From JANJTY01 sp038257155 (lineage in GTDB: Bacteria > Pseudomonadota > Gammaproteobacteria > Xanthomonadales > Xanthomonadaceae): 64,000 nt of DNA. The stretch is taken from the NCBI GenBank assembly GCA_038257155.1, contig JBBSJP010000021.1:6021-70020 (forward strand), read 5' to 3'. The first letter of the stretch is position 1, and every line of letters starts with the position of its first letter. The position numbers and the translations under genes were made by a program. Of the stretch, positions 26,201 through 35,222 are shown piece by piece. The notes beneath the pieces are model-generated. The model was not told the DNA's origin. It searched no databases and saw nothing but the letters and a program-made list of their open reading frames with translations.

Positions 26201-29200
26201 CGACAGCCTCAGCTTCGATCGCTTCGTCTTCTGCAGTTTCGGCTTCGATGAGCTCAGCCTCGATTGCTTCGACGTCGACAACCTCCATTTCAATCGCATC
26301 GGACCGGGCATCAGACAGCTCTGCCGTCGCGCTGTCTGCTTCCAGGCCTGCCATAGCAGCAGCAAGAGCCTCTGCTTCGACAGACTCGTCCGTTAGGCCA
26401 TCGAACGCCGGAAGCTGATCATTGCCGATCTCCGGCACAAGTTCAGCTGCGCCTTCATCCGCTTCGGCGCTGTCTTCCAGCGTGTCGCGTCCGCCCGTGT
26501 CGGTTACGTCCGAAATCGTTTCTCTCAGGTCCTGCTCGGCCGCCTCGCTATCAGCGATCGATTCAACCACGTCGCCACTGATGGATTCGTCCAGCGTCGT
26601 GAATTTGGATTCCAGATCAAGCACTTCGTCAGAATCCGACAGGGTCGGCGCCGCAGCGTCTTCGTCTTCCAGCGCAACAATTTCGAAATCGAACTCATCC
26701 ACCGCTTCCAGCACGGCTGCTTCATCCAGCACCGCTTGTGGAGGAAGCTCGAGCAGTTCACGTTCGAACTCGTCATCGGCAGCCTGCAAAGGCGTCGCAT
26801 CAGTGACGTCGACAAAGCTCGCCTCAGCCTCGCTGATTTCCTCAAGGCTGATAGCCTCCAGCGGCTCCGACAGAGCTTCGGATGCTTGGGAAGCCTGCGT
26901 AGTTTCGACATCCCCCGTTTCGAGCTGCAGGTCGCTTTCGCTGAGATCCAGGACGAACGCGTCCTCCGGGGCCGCAACGTCGGACGACACTTCACTCACT
27001 GTGGTATCGAAGATGTCGGTTTCGGCTTCGGATTTGACATTATCGAACGCTTCCAGAAGCTCATCCGTAGATGTGGGTTCCACCGTTCCGGCGATCTGCT
27101 CCAGCTCGGCTGGCAGATCGACCATGTCGAGCTCTTCGAAGAACAGGCTGTCGCCTTCCAGCGCCTGGGTTAGCTCAGCCGACTGCAGTTCAATTCCATC
27201 GGCATCCTGCTGCAATTCGGACTCGCTGGGCGGCGCACCATCGATGGTTTCGGCAAACAGGGGGAACTCGTCGGCGATGGCAGCCTCGTTCAGCTCGATG
27301 TCCTGGCTCGTCACTTCCCCGAGCTCGGCGACTTCCATTGATTCCGTGGCGGGAGCAGTCTCCACGACGGTCGATAGCGTCTCCGGCACCGCGAAGTCAG
27401 TGGTGACCTCAAGTTCAGTCTCGTCAACCTGGTACAGCGGAATGGACGAACCGGTCGGCTCGGGCAATGCATCGCGCTCGGCAGTGATCGCTTGCGCCAG
27501 CGCATCGAGGTCAGGCATGACCGGCCGCACGGCCTCCAGCTGCAGCATGACCGCTCGAATCGCGTCGGCAGCCTCGGCCACCAGTGCAAGTCCGGCGCCC
27601 GATGGCCTGGCGCGCTGCGCCATCAGGCGCTTGATGTAGCCCTCGAGTGGACTGACCACCTCCGAGATGACCGGAACTTCGGTCATCGCAAAAGCGCCGT
27701 TCATCGTGTGCACACTGCGCAGCAAAGTGTCGGTAACCGGGATCGGACCTCCGGCACATGCGCGAACGTAACCGTCAACCGACTCCAGATGGCCGGAAAC
27801 TTCGGCTTTCAGAATTTCGAACAAGACCGGGTCGATCAGCGGCGGCGGTGCTTCGCTGATGAACTCCTGCGCGACCTCGCCCGGTTCGGCCTCGACGGGC
27901 ACGCTGCCTTGCTCCGGCGCCGCTTCGGTTTCGAGCTCGTCGACAACGGGTGAAGTCTCGACTTCCAGCGCTTGTGGCGTTGCTGCGGAAGCAGGTACGT
28001 ACCAGGCTTCCTCGCCATCGATGAGGCGATCAGCCACTGCCTTGATGTTTTCGATCGCCTCCAGGTCGACCCCGCCATCGCCACGCAGCGCAGCCAACAG
28101 GGTCGGCAATTGCGCGTGCGCGTGATCGAGCAGCGCAAGTACCGCGGCGCCTGGCTTGAGGGTCTTGTCGAGGACCCGATTGAGCATGTTCTCGACTTTC
28201 CAGCTGAACTCGCCCAGGGTCATCGCACCAACCAGGCGACCACTGCCCTTCAGGGTGTGGAATACGCGGCGGATCGGCTTGAGATTCTCGACAGCATCAA
28301 GGTTGGCCTTCCAGGCCGGCAGCAGTTCATCAAGATTGGCGATTTCCTCTTGCACTTCCTCGACGAACACTTCGCGGATCTCTTCGTCGATCTCGTCCGA
28401 GGTTCCTTCGAAGCCGCCAGTTCCGGCCGGGATGGCAGGCGGGGGTGTCGGGGGTGCGGTGCGCTCGGTTTCGACCGGGCGAAAACCGCCCAGGTCCTGC
28501 GGCACCGGCTGGCGCTGTACGGGCTCGGAGGCAGCTTCGCCCAGAATCAGGTCACCCAGGTCGTCACCCGGTGACATCTGCACCGGCGAAATCTCGCTCA
28601 GGGTCGGGTCTTCGGTCTGCTCGGGGATTCCAGCGTCGAACGTCGGCATGTCTCCGAAGCTGGACGCTTCGCCAGTTGACCATGCCTCGGCGGTCTGGGC
28701 GGGTTCAGGGTCCTGCGCCTTTGGCGCTTCGCTTGCCGCTGGCGCAGGGGCGCGAACTTGCTCCTGCTGAACCGGCGCGGCTGGCGCTTCGGCAACGACT
28801 TCGTCCACCTTGGGGTCGGGCAATGCGTCGGGAACCGGCCAATAACCGAGCGATTCCAGGCTGCGCTCGGCAACCTCGAGAATCTTGCCGCGTCCGGATC
28901 GATGATCCCGCACCGCTTCCAGATAGTATTCAAGGCTCGCCAGCGCGTCGGCCAGAGTGTCCATCTGCTGGCCATTCGGAACCCGATGACGGCGCAGGAG
29001 CTCGTCCTCGGTGAAGCGCCTCACTGCGTGCAAAAGCTGCGGCGCATCGGTGATTTCCATGATGCGCAAGGCGCCGCCGACTTCATCCAGCAAGCGCGGC
29101 ACGTCTGCCAGTTGGGCGTGATCCCAGTTGCTCTCCACAAAGGCCACGAAGCACTGCTTGGCCTGCTGGAAATTTCCGTGGGCCTCGCGAATGACGGCTT

Positions 29201-30533
29201 CCAGGACCTTCTGGGATTCGGCTTTGGGAAGGCTGCGGGTTGTCTGTTCTTCCTCACCGCTGGCGGCACTGCCGAGCTGCTGCACCTGGTCATCCAGGCT
29301 GGCTTCAACGTAGAGCAGCGCCCCTGCGATATCGAGCAGGGTTGCCTCGTCGGCCTGACGCTGTCCTCCGGCAACCTCGAACACCGCGTTGCGCTGTTCC
29401 TGCACCACCCGACGTGCCACGCCCAGACCGATCATTCCGAGCGTGTCGGACACCCGATCCAGCACTTCGACCTGTGGGGCAAGCTGTTCCGGTGACGACT
29501 CTCCACCACGCAGGAACAGATCGAGAGCGTCCTTGACGCGCAGCAGATCTTCCTTGATCGCAGAAGACACCGTGTCGAGCAAGGCACGATTGTGCCCGGC
29601 AATGCTACCGCGTGCGTGCGCGATTTCTTCTTCGCTCGGAAGCAGAGCGTCGAGGCGAAACACCTCGCGCAATTCCCGCATGCGACCGTGATCGGTCGCC
29701 ACGTTGGCAACGAAATACAACAAGGCGCGGGTCAACTCGCGCGGCGGATCAACCCGGAAACTGGCCTCGCCCGAGTCGGCGAGGCGCTTGACCTCACGCT
29801 CGACCTTGCCGATGGTCTGCTTTAGTTCCTGGTTGGGCTCGAAGGCCTTGGCGCGCAGCGCATCAATGACGCCCGCGGCAACCCAGAAAAGCTGGCGTGC
29901 TTCCTCCTGAGCCGTGATGGCCACCAGCTTGTCGCAGACCTGCGCAATGCGGGCGAGATTGCCGTCGATATCCTCACCCCGGAACCAGCGCAGCAGGGAT
30001 ACCTGGAACTGGGTGCGCAGAAGTTCTGCGGCGCGCTTGAGCTCAGCCTCGGGCAAGGCTTGCGCAGGGCCGTGAGCCGCAGCCGGCAACGGCCGCGACA
30101 GATCAGGCGTGAACAGCACGCTCTCCGACAAACCGCGTTCGCCACGCGCAGAACGCAGGTCGTTGAGCAGTGGCAGCAGGACAATCGGAATGTCCTTGTG
30201 ACCACTTTGCAGGCGCTCGAGATAGTCGGGCAGCTGCACGATGCCGCGCATCAGAACGGTGTATGCCTCATCGCGATCGGCGACTTCCTGCTCCAGCAGG
30301 GCGGTTGCCAGGCGTTCCATTTCCTCGGTGACCATGGCGGCGCCATACAACTCCACCATGCGCAAGGTCCCGTGCACCTGATGCAGGTAGGTCGCGCAGA
30401 AGCGCATCTGACTGGCGTCGCTGGGGTCTTCGACGTAGGCCTCAAGCGCATGCCGCGCTTGCTTGAGGGTTTCGTCAAGCTCCCCTTTGACCCAGGTCAG
30501 GGTGGTGAAATCGAGATCGTCTTGCAGCCTCAT
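23223..30533 (-). CDS. chpA: Hybrid chemosensory histidine kinase ChpA (PilL)
   Basis: Very large CheA-type kinase at the centre of the Pil-Chp system, which passes surface and attractant signals from PilJ to PilG and PilH and so controls pilus extension, retraction and in Pseudomonas cAMP. Of 2436 residues: an HPt-like domain at 1-100 (LHQVHGTLRMVE), a second without His near 500 (LLDEVGGALRIME), true HPt sites at about 761 (RVFHTLKGSGRLVG), 943 (RSVHTMNGAFAMTE) and 1684 (RDLHTLKGGARMAG); an acidic linker 1180-1620 with pentapeptide repeats; dimerization and ATPase domains with HMLRNALAHGLE near 2019 and SDDGRGMD; a CheW-like domain 2145-2260; and a C-terminal receiver 2315-2434 (VMLLDIEMPRMDG, YLGKPY). 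It overlaps pilK by 4 bp. Confidence 0.96.
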   Translation of the reverse strand: MRLQDDLDFTTLTWVKGELDETLKQARHALEAYVEDPSDASQMRFCATYLHQVHGTLRMVELYGAAMVTEEMERLATALLEQEVADRDEAYTVLMRGIVQLPDYLERLQSGHKDIPIVLLPLLNDLRSARGERGLSESVLFTPDLSRPLPAAAHGPAQALPEAELKRAAELLRTQFQVSLLRWFRGEDIDGNLARIAQVCDKLVAITAQEEARQLFWVAAGVIDALRAKAFEPNQELKQTIGKVEREVKRLADSGEASFRVDPPRELTRALLYFVANVATDHGRMRELREVFRLDALLPSEEEIAHARGSIAGHNRALLDTVSSAIKEDLLRVKDALDLFLRGGESSPEQLAPQVEVLDRVSDTLGMIGLGVARRVVQEQRNAVFEVAGGQRQADEATLLDIAGALLYVEASLDDQVQQLGSAASGEEEQTTRSLPKAESQKVLEAVIREAHGNFQQAKQCFVAFVESNWDHAQLADVPRLLDEVGGALRIMEITDAPQLLHAVRRFTEDELLRRHRVPNGQQMDTLADALASLEYYLEAVRDHRSGRGKILEVAERSLESLGYWPVPDALPDPKVDEVVAEAPAAPVQQEQVRAPAPAASEAPKAQDPEPAQTAEAWSTGEASSFGDMPTFDAGIPEQTEDPTLSEISPVQMSPGDDLGDLILGEAASEPVQRQPVPQDLGGFRPVETERTAPPTPPPAIPAGTGGFEGTSDEIDEEIREVFVEEVQEEIANLDELLPAWKANLDAVENLKPIRRVFHTLKGSGRLVGAMTLGEFSWKVENMLNRVLDKTLKPGAAVLALLDHAHAQLPTLLAALRGDGGVDLEAIENIKAVADRLIDGEEAWYVPASAATPQALEVETSPVVDELETEAAPEQGSVPVEAEPGEVAQEFISEAPPPLIDPVLFEILKAEVSGHLESVDGYVRACAGGPIPVTDTLLRSVHTMNGAFAMTEVPVISEVVSPLEGYIKRLMAQRARPSGAGLALVAEAADAIRAVMLQLEAVRPVMPDLDALAQAITAERDALPEPTGSSIPLYQVDETELEVTTDFAVPETLSTVVETAPATESMEVAELGEVTSQDIELNEAAIADEFPLFAETIDGAPPSESELQQDADGIELQSAELTQALEGDSLFFEELDMVDLPAELEQIAGTVEPTSTDELLEAFDNVKSEAETDIFDTTVSEVSSDVAAPEDAFVLDLSESDLQLETGDVETTQASQASEALSEPLEAISLEEISEAEASFVDVTDATPLQAADDEFERELLELPPQAVLDEAAVLEAVDEFDFEIVALEDEDAAAPTLSDSDEVLDLESKFTTLDESISGDVVESIADSEAAEQDLRETISDVTDTGGRDTLEDSAEADEGAAELVPEIGNDQLPAFDGLTDESVEAEALAAAMAGLEADSATAELSDARSDAIEMEVVDVEAIEAELIEAETAEDEAIEAEAVEPEAVEAEAEAEAEASEVEVGEAETAEAEAGESEASYADAGATETIESEAIEAEASEAEDAEVGALEGEAVDSELVEEAGVESVEAEAVETEYVETETSEAEVAGSAAEFDASTSQDAVAGAYSAEEEAELAALFAEEEASRASSEQPAEVVAEDEPAEASPAAELAEFEPSAAIGQFDFSKEDPDPEGTLDIADLDDELLDIFLEEGGDILDHSDGMMAQLRDSPGDRELVVGLQRDLHTLKGGARMAGLAPIGDLGHAMESLLEMVAEGRRELSREGVEVLERSFDRLHSMVTRVSKRHAIAMPVSMIGRIEALARGETVVLPTAVDTDALETSVQDAMVEAPAEISEAPSERSALATQLTGMDRMAEDDDVADVGVRAPQEQIRIRADLLDRLVNYAGEVAIYRARLEQQLGSFRAALVEMDQTTTRLREQLRRLEIETEAQIIARYQREADVSDESFDPLELDRFSTLQQLSRALSESAADLVNLQHTLDDLTRQYETLLLQQSRVSSDLQEGLMRTRMVQFESLVPRLRRIIRQTAGELGKKAQLRVEGAQGEMDRSVLDRMTAPLEHMLRNALAHGLEQPEDRLKAGKSEEGHVRIAISREASEVVIRVSDDGRGMDRDAIRRKAIQRGLLKPDAELSDRDMFGFVLETGFSTAESVSKIAGRGVGMDVVNNEIKQLGGQLFIDSERGKGSTFTVRLPFTLAVTQAVLVNMNETLYAVPIASVQGVARIARETLEKQLQTEHPSFEYAGEDYAIYDLGLLLGQSHARADESLQIPLLLARSGDLRAAICVDSVVGSREIVVKPTGPQVSSVPGIFGATIMGDGGVVVILDVTPLVRRSAALKLSGDAPARVQEVVEARRVPLVMVVDDSITMRKVTSRVLERQNYEVLTAKDGVDAIEKLQERVPDVMLLDIEMPRMDGYELATHMRNDARLKGIPIIMITSRTGDKHRQRAFEIGVDRYLGKPYQENELMRNVQEILQVGRGGGG
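25900..26290 (-). repeat. 15-bp-periodic coding repeat (acidic pentapeptides) inside chpA
   Basis: Encodes residues about 1415-1545 of ChpA as a run of five-residue units of the form AExxE (for example AETAE, DEAIE, AEAVE, AEASE, AEDAE). At the DNA level this is a degenerate 15-bp repeat built of GCTTCG-type triplets on the plus strand. Over 25 units can be counted, with variation. It lies between the second and third canonical HPt domains. Confidence 0.8.
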
Positions 30534-31423
30534 GCCTGGGTCTCTTGCGGTTTGCGGAGGTACGCCAGGGTTTGGCGTCCGCCGGAACGGAGCAACTGCG
30601 GGTGGGTCCAGTTGGTGACTTCACCAGGACCCAGAACCAGCAGACCGTTGGGGCGCAGCAGTCGCGCCAGCCCGTCGAGCAGTTCGCCGCGACGTTCGCG
30701 GGCAAAGTAGATCAGCACGTTCTGGCAGTAGATAAGGTCGAGCTTGCGCAGTGGCGCACGTGACGCATGCAGCAGGTTGACGCAGGCAAAGCCAACGCGC
30801 TTGCGCACCCGTGGCGCGATGCGGAATTGCCCGGGGACATCCGGTTCAACCGACTCGGCCTGGTACAACTTGGGAATTTCGGCCAGACGCTCTGCCGGGT
30901 AGCTGGCTTTCTTGGCGATGGCGAGCGCCGACTGGCTGACGTCAGTCGCGGTCACGCCAAAATGCCGCGGTGGTGCAAGCTGGGAAAGTGCGGCGTCCAG
31001 CACGATGGCCATGCTGTAGGCCTCCTCACCGGTTGAACAGCCCACCGACAGGGCGTGCAAGGACTGGTCCGGTTCTGCGCCGGCCAGCCAGGTCGGCAGC
31101 CACTCGTCGCGGATCAGCTCGAGCGAGGGCAAGTGCCTGAAGAAATGCGTCTCATGCACGGTCAGATGATCTACCAGCGCCGCCCACTCGACGGCACCGC
31201 GAGCGCCGTCGAGCAGCTCGTCGTAGTACTTGGCGAAAGCCGAATGACCGGTTTCACGCATGCGACGACGCAGGCCAGTGACCAGGAATGGTTTGCGCTC
31301 TGGCGGCACGGTAACGCCAGTGCGCGATTCGAGCAGGCGCACCCAGCGCTCGAATTCGGCGTCGTCCATGTGGACGGCCGAATTGGAGTTCGTTGCTGGT
31401 AGCAGCGCCTCTTTCATCATCAC
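30530..31423 (-). CDS. pilK: Chemoreceptor methyltransferase PilK (CheR)
   Basis: S-adenosylmethionine-dependent methyltransferase that methylates glutamates of PilJ for adaptation. The 297 residues include the CheR N-terminal helical domain (FERWVRLLESRTGVTV) and the SAM site HALSVGCSTGEEAYSMA near 135, plus LIYCQNVLIYFARERR near 245. Three consecutive Met codons (31423, 31420, 31417) are possible starts. It follows pilJ by 30 bp and its stop overlaps the chpA start by 4 bp (ATGA). Confidence 0.93.
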   Translation of the reverse strand: MMMKEALLPATNSNSAVHMDDAEFERWVRLLESRTGVTVPPERKPFLVTGLRRRMRETGHSAFAKYYDELLDGARGAVEWAALVDHLTVHETHFFRHLPSLELIRDEWLPTWLAGAEPDQSLHALSVGCSTGEEAYSMAIVLDAALSQLAPPRHFGVTATDVSQSALAIAKKASYPAERLAEIPKLYQAESVEPDVPGQFRIAPRVRKRVGFACVNLLHASRAPLRKLDLIYCQNVLIYFARERRGELLDGLARLLRPNGLLVLGPGEVTNWTHPQLLRSGGRQTLAYLRKPQETQA

Positions 31424-31453
31424 CCTGCTCTTGATGTCCTATGCGTGGAGGGA

Positions 31454-33484
31454 TCAGCCGGGCAGCTTGAAGTCGGCGACCGAGCGACGCAGGTCGGCGG
31501 CGAGCTGCGCCAGGTTTCCAATCGACTCGGCCGTCTGGCTGGCGCCCATCGAGGTCTGCGTGGTGATCTCCTGAATCACGTTCATGGTGGCTGAAATGTT
31601 GGTCGCTGCAGCAGACTGCTGGCGGGCCGCTTCGGAGATGTTCTGAATGAGGTCGGCCAGATCGTTCGAGACCTTTTCGATCTCGCCCAGGGCCAGGCCG
31701 GCGTCCTCGGCCAGTCGTGCACCGGCGACCACCTCGGCGGTGGTTTGCTCCATCGAGCTGACCGCCTCGTTGGTGTCGGACTGAATCGTCTGCACCAGGG
31801 TCTCGATTCGCTTGGTGGCGTTCGAGGCGCGTTCTGCGAGTCGCTGCACCTCGTCGGCCACGACCGCGAATCCGCGGCCCGCTTCACCTGCCGAGGCCGC
31901 CTGAATGGCGGCGTTCAGGGCGAGAATGTTGGTCTGTTCGGAGATGTCGTTGATCAGTTCGACGATCGATCCAATTTCCTGTGAGGACTCACCCAGTCGC
32001 TTGATTCGCTTCGAGGTTTCCTGGATCTGGTCACGAATCGAGTCCATGCCCTGAATCGTCTGGCGCACCACTTCGGCGCCCTTTGCAGCGATCTGCACCG
32101 AGCGCTGCGCCACGTCGGCCGATTCGGCAGAGTTCTTCGACACTTCATCGATCGAGACGGCGATTTCATTGATCGCAGCCGAGGCCGAGGTGATCTGCTG
32201 CGCCTGATGCTCGGCGGCTTCTGCGAGGTGCATGGCGGTGGCCTGCGTTTCCTGTGCAGCGGCGGCCACCTGCACGGCGGTCTCGTTGATCGTCTGCACC
32301 AGGGAGCGCAGTGCCTCGACCGCGAAGTTGATCGAGTCCGCGATCGCGCCGGTGATGTCCTCGGTAACCGTCGCGCGGACCGTCAAATCGCCTTCTGCCA
32401 GCGAGCCCATTTCGTCCAGCAGTCGCAGAATGGCTTCCTGGTTACGCTGGTTGAGCTCCTGGGTGGTCTGGAACCGGCGGCTCTGGTCGCGGTAGACGGT
32501 GAGCAACAGACCCATGATTGCCACCACGCCAAGACCGGCGGAAACCACCGCCCACAGGTTGCGCGGGAAGGTGCGCTTGCTGGGCAGGTTGTCGAATGCG
32601 GCAGACAGATTTCGTGCGCTGTCGAGCAGCAGCTCTGAGTCCTGGAAGATCAGGTCGGAAGCTTCCTTTACTTCGAACAGCTCGGTCGAGGCGAGCAGGA
32701 TCTCGTCGACGTATTCGCCGGCTTCTTCAAAGATCTGGCCGACGTCGGCGAGTGTTTCGCGCGCCTGAGGGCTGGCGACCCGCACGATACCGAGTTCCGG
32801 ATTGCCGTTCTGCAGGCCGTCAACCGCCTGGCCGAACATGGTCGCGTCACGCCCGAAGCTGTCGGCTGCGGAAACGGCTTCGACGCCGCCCTGCAGGATC
32901 TCAGTCACGCGGCGCAGCATGCGGTCGGCCAGCGAGATCTGCCGGGACGCGGTGTAGATCTGCGAGCTGGGAGCGCCGGTGTCGGCCATGAATCGGACCA
33001 CTTCGTCCATTCGTGACTGCAGCTGCGGAACCGCCGCCGAGAAGTCCATGGCGACTTCGGAGAGGTTAAGGACCAGGTCCTTGCGCTCAAGAATGCTGCC
33101 GGCGTTGGCATCCATCGGTGCCCAGGTCTGGGTCAGCACCGCGAGCTCGTCCTGGATGCCGTCGGTGCTGGCGTACCCGGGGATCTGGGTGTCGCCGGAC
33201 CGCAGGGCATTGACGTGCTCCTGGATTCGCCCTCGGGTGGCCGCGAGCTCTTCGAAGGCCTCGATGTTGCCGCCCGTCGCTTCGGATGCGAACTTCGCGA
33301 TCTGCTGCGAAAGCACCTGGATATCGGCCACCAGGTTCTTCGCCTGACTTTCCTGATTGGTCAGGACCGTCGTGCGGTAGAAGTTGAATCCGAAGACGAC
33401 CAGGGCGAGGACCAGGATCAACAACCAGAAGTTGATGCCTGATGTACGCTCTTTACCGCCGATGGCGCCTGCTGCAGTGCTCAT
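31454..33484 (-). CDS. pilJ: Type IV pilus chemoreceptor PilJ
   Basis: Methyl-accepting chemotaxis protein that feeds ChpA, thought to sense pilin in the periplasm. Of 676 residues: membrane helix 1 at about 20-38 (WLLILVLALVVFGFNFY), a periplasmic region of about 270 residues, helix 2 near 308-330, a HAMP segment, and the cytoplasmic signalling domain with the hairpin tip SEQTNILALNAAIQAASAGE and GRGFAVVADEVQRLAERA. The length agrees with Pseudomonas PilJ (about 680). Order pilI-pilJ-pilK as in other Pil-Chp systems. Confidence 0.96.
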   Translation of the reverse strand: MSTAAGAIGGKERTSGINFWLLILVLALVVFGFNFYRTTVLTNQESQAKNLVADIQVLSQQIAKFASEATGGNIEAFEELAATRGRIQEHVNALRSGDTQIPGYASTDGIQDELAVLTQTWAPMDANAGSILERKDLVLNLSEVAMDFSAAVPQLQSRMDEVVRFMADTGAPSSQIYTASRQISLADRMLRRVTEILQGGVEAVSAADSFGRDATMFGQAVDGLQNGNPELGIVRVASPQARETLADVGQIFEEAGEYVDEILLASTELFEVKEASDLIFQDSELLLDSARNLSAAFDNLPSKRTFPRNLWAVVSAGLGVVAIMGLLLTVYRDQSRRFQTTQELNQRNQEAILRLLDEMGSLAEGDLTVRATVTEDITGAIADSINFAVEALRSLVQTINETAVQVAAAAQETQATAMHLAEAAEHQAQQITSASAAINEIAVSIDEVSKNSAESADVAQRSVQIAAKGAEVVRQTIQGMDSIRDQIQETSKRIKRLGESSQEIGSIVELINDISEQTNILALNAAIQAASAGEAGRGFAVVADEVQRLAERASNATKRIETLVQTIQSDTNEAVSSMEQTTAEVVAGARLAEDAGLALGEIEKVSNDLADLIQNISEAARQQSAAATNISATMNVIQEITTQTSMGASQTAESIGNLAQLAADLRRSVADFKLPG

Positions 33485-33524
33485 GTCTCGACCTCGCCTT
33501 GCAAAAATGTAGTCCCGTCCAGGA

Positions 33525-34085
33525 TCAGACGGCTGACTGTCGGAATTCGCTGGATCGCGTCAGCAGTGCCATGCTGAATACGCCCCAGAGGGAGTCTCCC
33601 AGGCGATAGGCCTGTTTGACGAAATGTCCATAGCGGCCGGCGGCCAGAGCTTCCGGGTCGGCCTTGTTCGCGTCGGTGAAGTTGCGCTGTCCGTAGAGTT
33701 CGTCGATCAGCACGGCCACGTTGCCGCCGACCTGCTTCACCACCAGCATGCGCATGGTTTCGTGCAGCACGGTGCGCTCGCCTTCCAGGAACTGCTTGAG
33801 ATCGACCACCGGCAGCAGGGTACCGCGCACATTGGCAATGCCAAGCAGCCAGGGCTGTGAGCCCGGCACTGGCGTCACTTCGGGCAGGGTGATGATTTCC
33901 ACGATTTCGTCAAAGCCCGACGCGTAACGGTGGCCGCCAAGCCGGAAGGCTACGCCGCGCCACAGGCCGGGCGCCTCGATCTGCTCGGGCAGGCCGGCGA
34001 CGTGCGCAAGGCTCTTGTGCTCGAAATCGAGCAACAGGTCAAAGGCGGATTCGTTCTGGGTGTTCGATGCCATGAGTGGGCTCAA
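33525..34085 (-). CDS. pilI: CheW-like adaptor PilI
   Basis: CheW-family adaptor coupling PilJ to ChpA. The 186 residues contain the CheW motifs RLGGHRYASGFDEIVEIITL, PWLLGIANVRGTLLPVVDL and VLIDELYGQRNF. ATG 34085 overlaps the pilH stop by 4 bp; ATG 34073 (MASNTQNES) is an in-frame alternative. It precedes pilJ by 40 bp. Confidence 0.93.
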   Translation of the reverse strand: MSPLMASNTQNESAFDLLLDFEHKSLAHVAGLPEQIEAPGLWRGVAFRLGGHRYASGFDEIVEIITLPEVTPVPGSQPWLLGIANVRGTLLPVVDLKQFLEGERTVLHETMRMLVVKQVGGNVAVLIDELYGQRNFTDANKADPEALAAGRYGHFVKQAYRLGDSLWGVFSMALLTRSSEFRQSAV

Positions 34086-34453
34086 GTGGCCTGCGGCAGC
34101 AAGGCGGCAATGCGATTGATCAGTTCGCGTTCGCTGGGCGGCTTGACCAGGTAGTCCTTTGCGCCCTGGCGCAGGCCCCAGACCCGATCGGTTTCCATGT
34201 TCTTGGTGCTGACAATGATCACCGGGATGGCGCTGGTCGCCGGATCGCGTGCCAATGCACGGGTCGCCTGGAAGCCGTTCATGCCGGGCAGGATGACGTC
34301 CATCAGGACGAGGTCGGGCGGATCACGGCGAATTGCCTCCAGCCCCTCCTCGGCACTGCCGGCGGACATTACTTGGTACCCGTTCCGCTCCAGCACCGTG
34401 GTGAAAACCTTGGTGTCGGTTGGCGAATCGTCGATGATCATGATGCGCGCCAT
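34082..34453 (-). CDS. pilH: Response regulator PilH
   Basis: Single-domain receiver of 123 residues with D8-D9 (IMIIDDSPTDTK), phospho-acceptor D52 (LVLMDVILPGMNG), VSTKNMETD for the Thr/Ser switch and Lys in YLVKPPSE. In Pseudomonas PilH acts as a phosphate sink and promotes retraction through PilT. Starts 31 bp after pilG and overlaps pilI by 4 bp. Confidence 0.94.
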   Translation of the reverse strand: MARIMIIDDSPTDTKVFTTVLERNGYQVMSAGSAEEGLEAIRRDPPDLVLMDVILPGMNGFQATRALARDPATSAIPVIIVSTKNMETDRVWGLRQGAKDYLVKPPSERELINRIAALLPQAT

Positions 34454-34484
34454 GCTTGCCCCCTCTGGCCAGCGTGTCTGTCGG

Positions 34485-34886
34485 TCAAGCTCGGTCTACG
34501 TGACGGCGGATAGCCGAGAGCAGTTCCTCCCGCGAAAAGGGTTTGGTCAGGTATTGCTCCGAACCCACGATTCGACCTTTCGCCTTGTCGAAGAGTCCGT
34601 CCTTCGACGAGAGCATGATGACCGGCGTATTGCGAAACATCTGGTTGTTCTTGATCAGGGCGCAGGTCTGATAGCCGTCCAGACGCGGCATCATGATGTC
34701 CACAAAGATGATCTGCGGTTGCTGATCGGCGATCTTCGAGAGCGCCTCGAAGCCATCGGTCGCGGTGACGACGTCGCAGCCCTCCTTCTTGAGCAGGGTT
34801 TCGGCAGTTCGTCTGATCGTCTTCGAGTCATCGATGACCATCACCTTCAGGCCGGCCAAGTTGACGGTCTTGTCGAGCTCTTCCAT
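34485..34886 (-). CDS. pilG: Response regulator PilG
   Basis: Single-domain receiver of 133 residues, the ChpA output that promotes pilus extension and, in Pseudomonas, adenylate cyclase activation. Key residues: D19-D20 (VMVIDDSKTIRR), phospho-acceptor D63 (IIFVDIMMPRLDG), MLSSKDGLFDK and Lys of YLTKPFSRE. First gene of the eight-gene operon pilG-H-I-J-K-chpA-B-C, preceded by a near-consensus promoter. Confidence 0.95.
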   Translation of the reverse strand: MEELDKTVNLAGLKVMVIDDSKTIRRTAETLLKKEGCDVVTATDGFEALSKIADQQPQIIFVDIMMPRLDGYQTCALIKNNQMFRNTPVIMLSSKDGLFDKAKGRIVGSEQYLTKPFSREELLSAIRRHVDRA

Positions 34887-34957
34887 TCGCTTCCCCCGGG
34901 GTAAAAGCGGTCATGCGTCTCGCATTTGCTGCGCCGCGACCGTTTGCCGTTTGTACC

Positions 34958-34986
34958 TATATCCCAATGTTCAACTCGCCTGTCAA
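34958..34986 (-). promoter_or_regulatory. Sigma-70 type promoter of the pilG-chpC operon
   Basis: On the minus strand a perfect TTGACA (34986-34981) is separated by exactly 17 bp from GATATA (34963-34958). Transcription would begin near 34951, about 65 bases upstream of the pilG ATG (34886). Confidence 0.75.
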
Positions 34987-35002
34987 GCAAATGCTTTGAC
35001 GC

Positions 35003-35031
35003 TTGCCAACCTGATCGCACTGTTAGTATAA
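35003..35031 (+). promoter_or_regulatory. Probable promoter of gshB-tonB
   Basis: TTGCCA at 35003-35008 and GTATAA at 35026-35031 with a 17-bp spacer. This leaves an untranslated leader of about 185 bases before gshB. It is back to back with the pilG promoter. Apart from these promoters the 34887-35222 gap shows no convincing gene. Confidence 0.5.
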
Positions 35032-35222
35032 GCGCGCAAGCCGGTCTCCATGCAGACGGATTGTTTTGACCGTCGCCGAACTGCGTCCCGCACCTGCCCC
35101 TCCGAGCTCCCTGGCGGAAGGGCAGCTCTCGCCCGGACGCATTGCAACCGGAGCTTGGCAGCCGTAGTCGCAGGACCTGACCACATCACTGTTGCGCATC
35201 GCCCTCCTGGATTAGCCGCCTC

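Noticed and set aside
25570..27639. Long plus-strand open frames opposite chpA
   Set aside because: They arise from the low-complexity acidic codons of chpA on the other strand; they have no start signals or recognisable protein.
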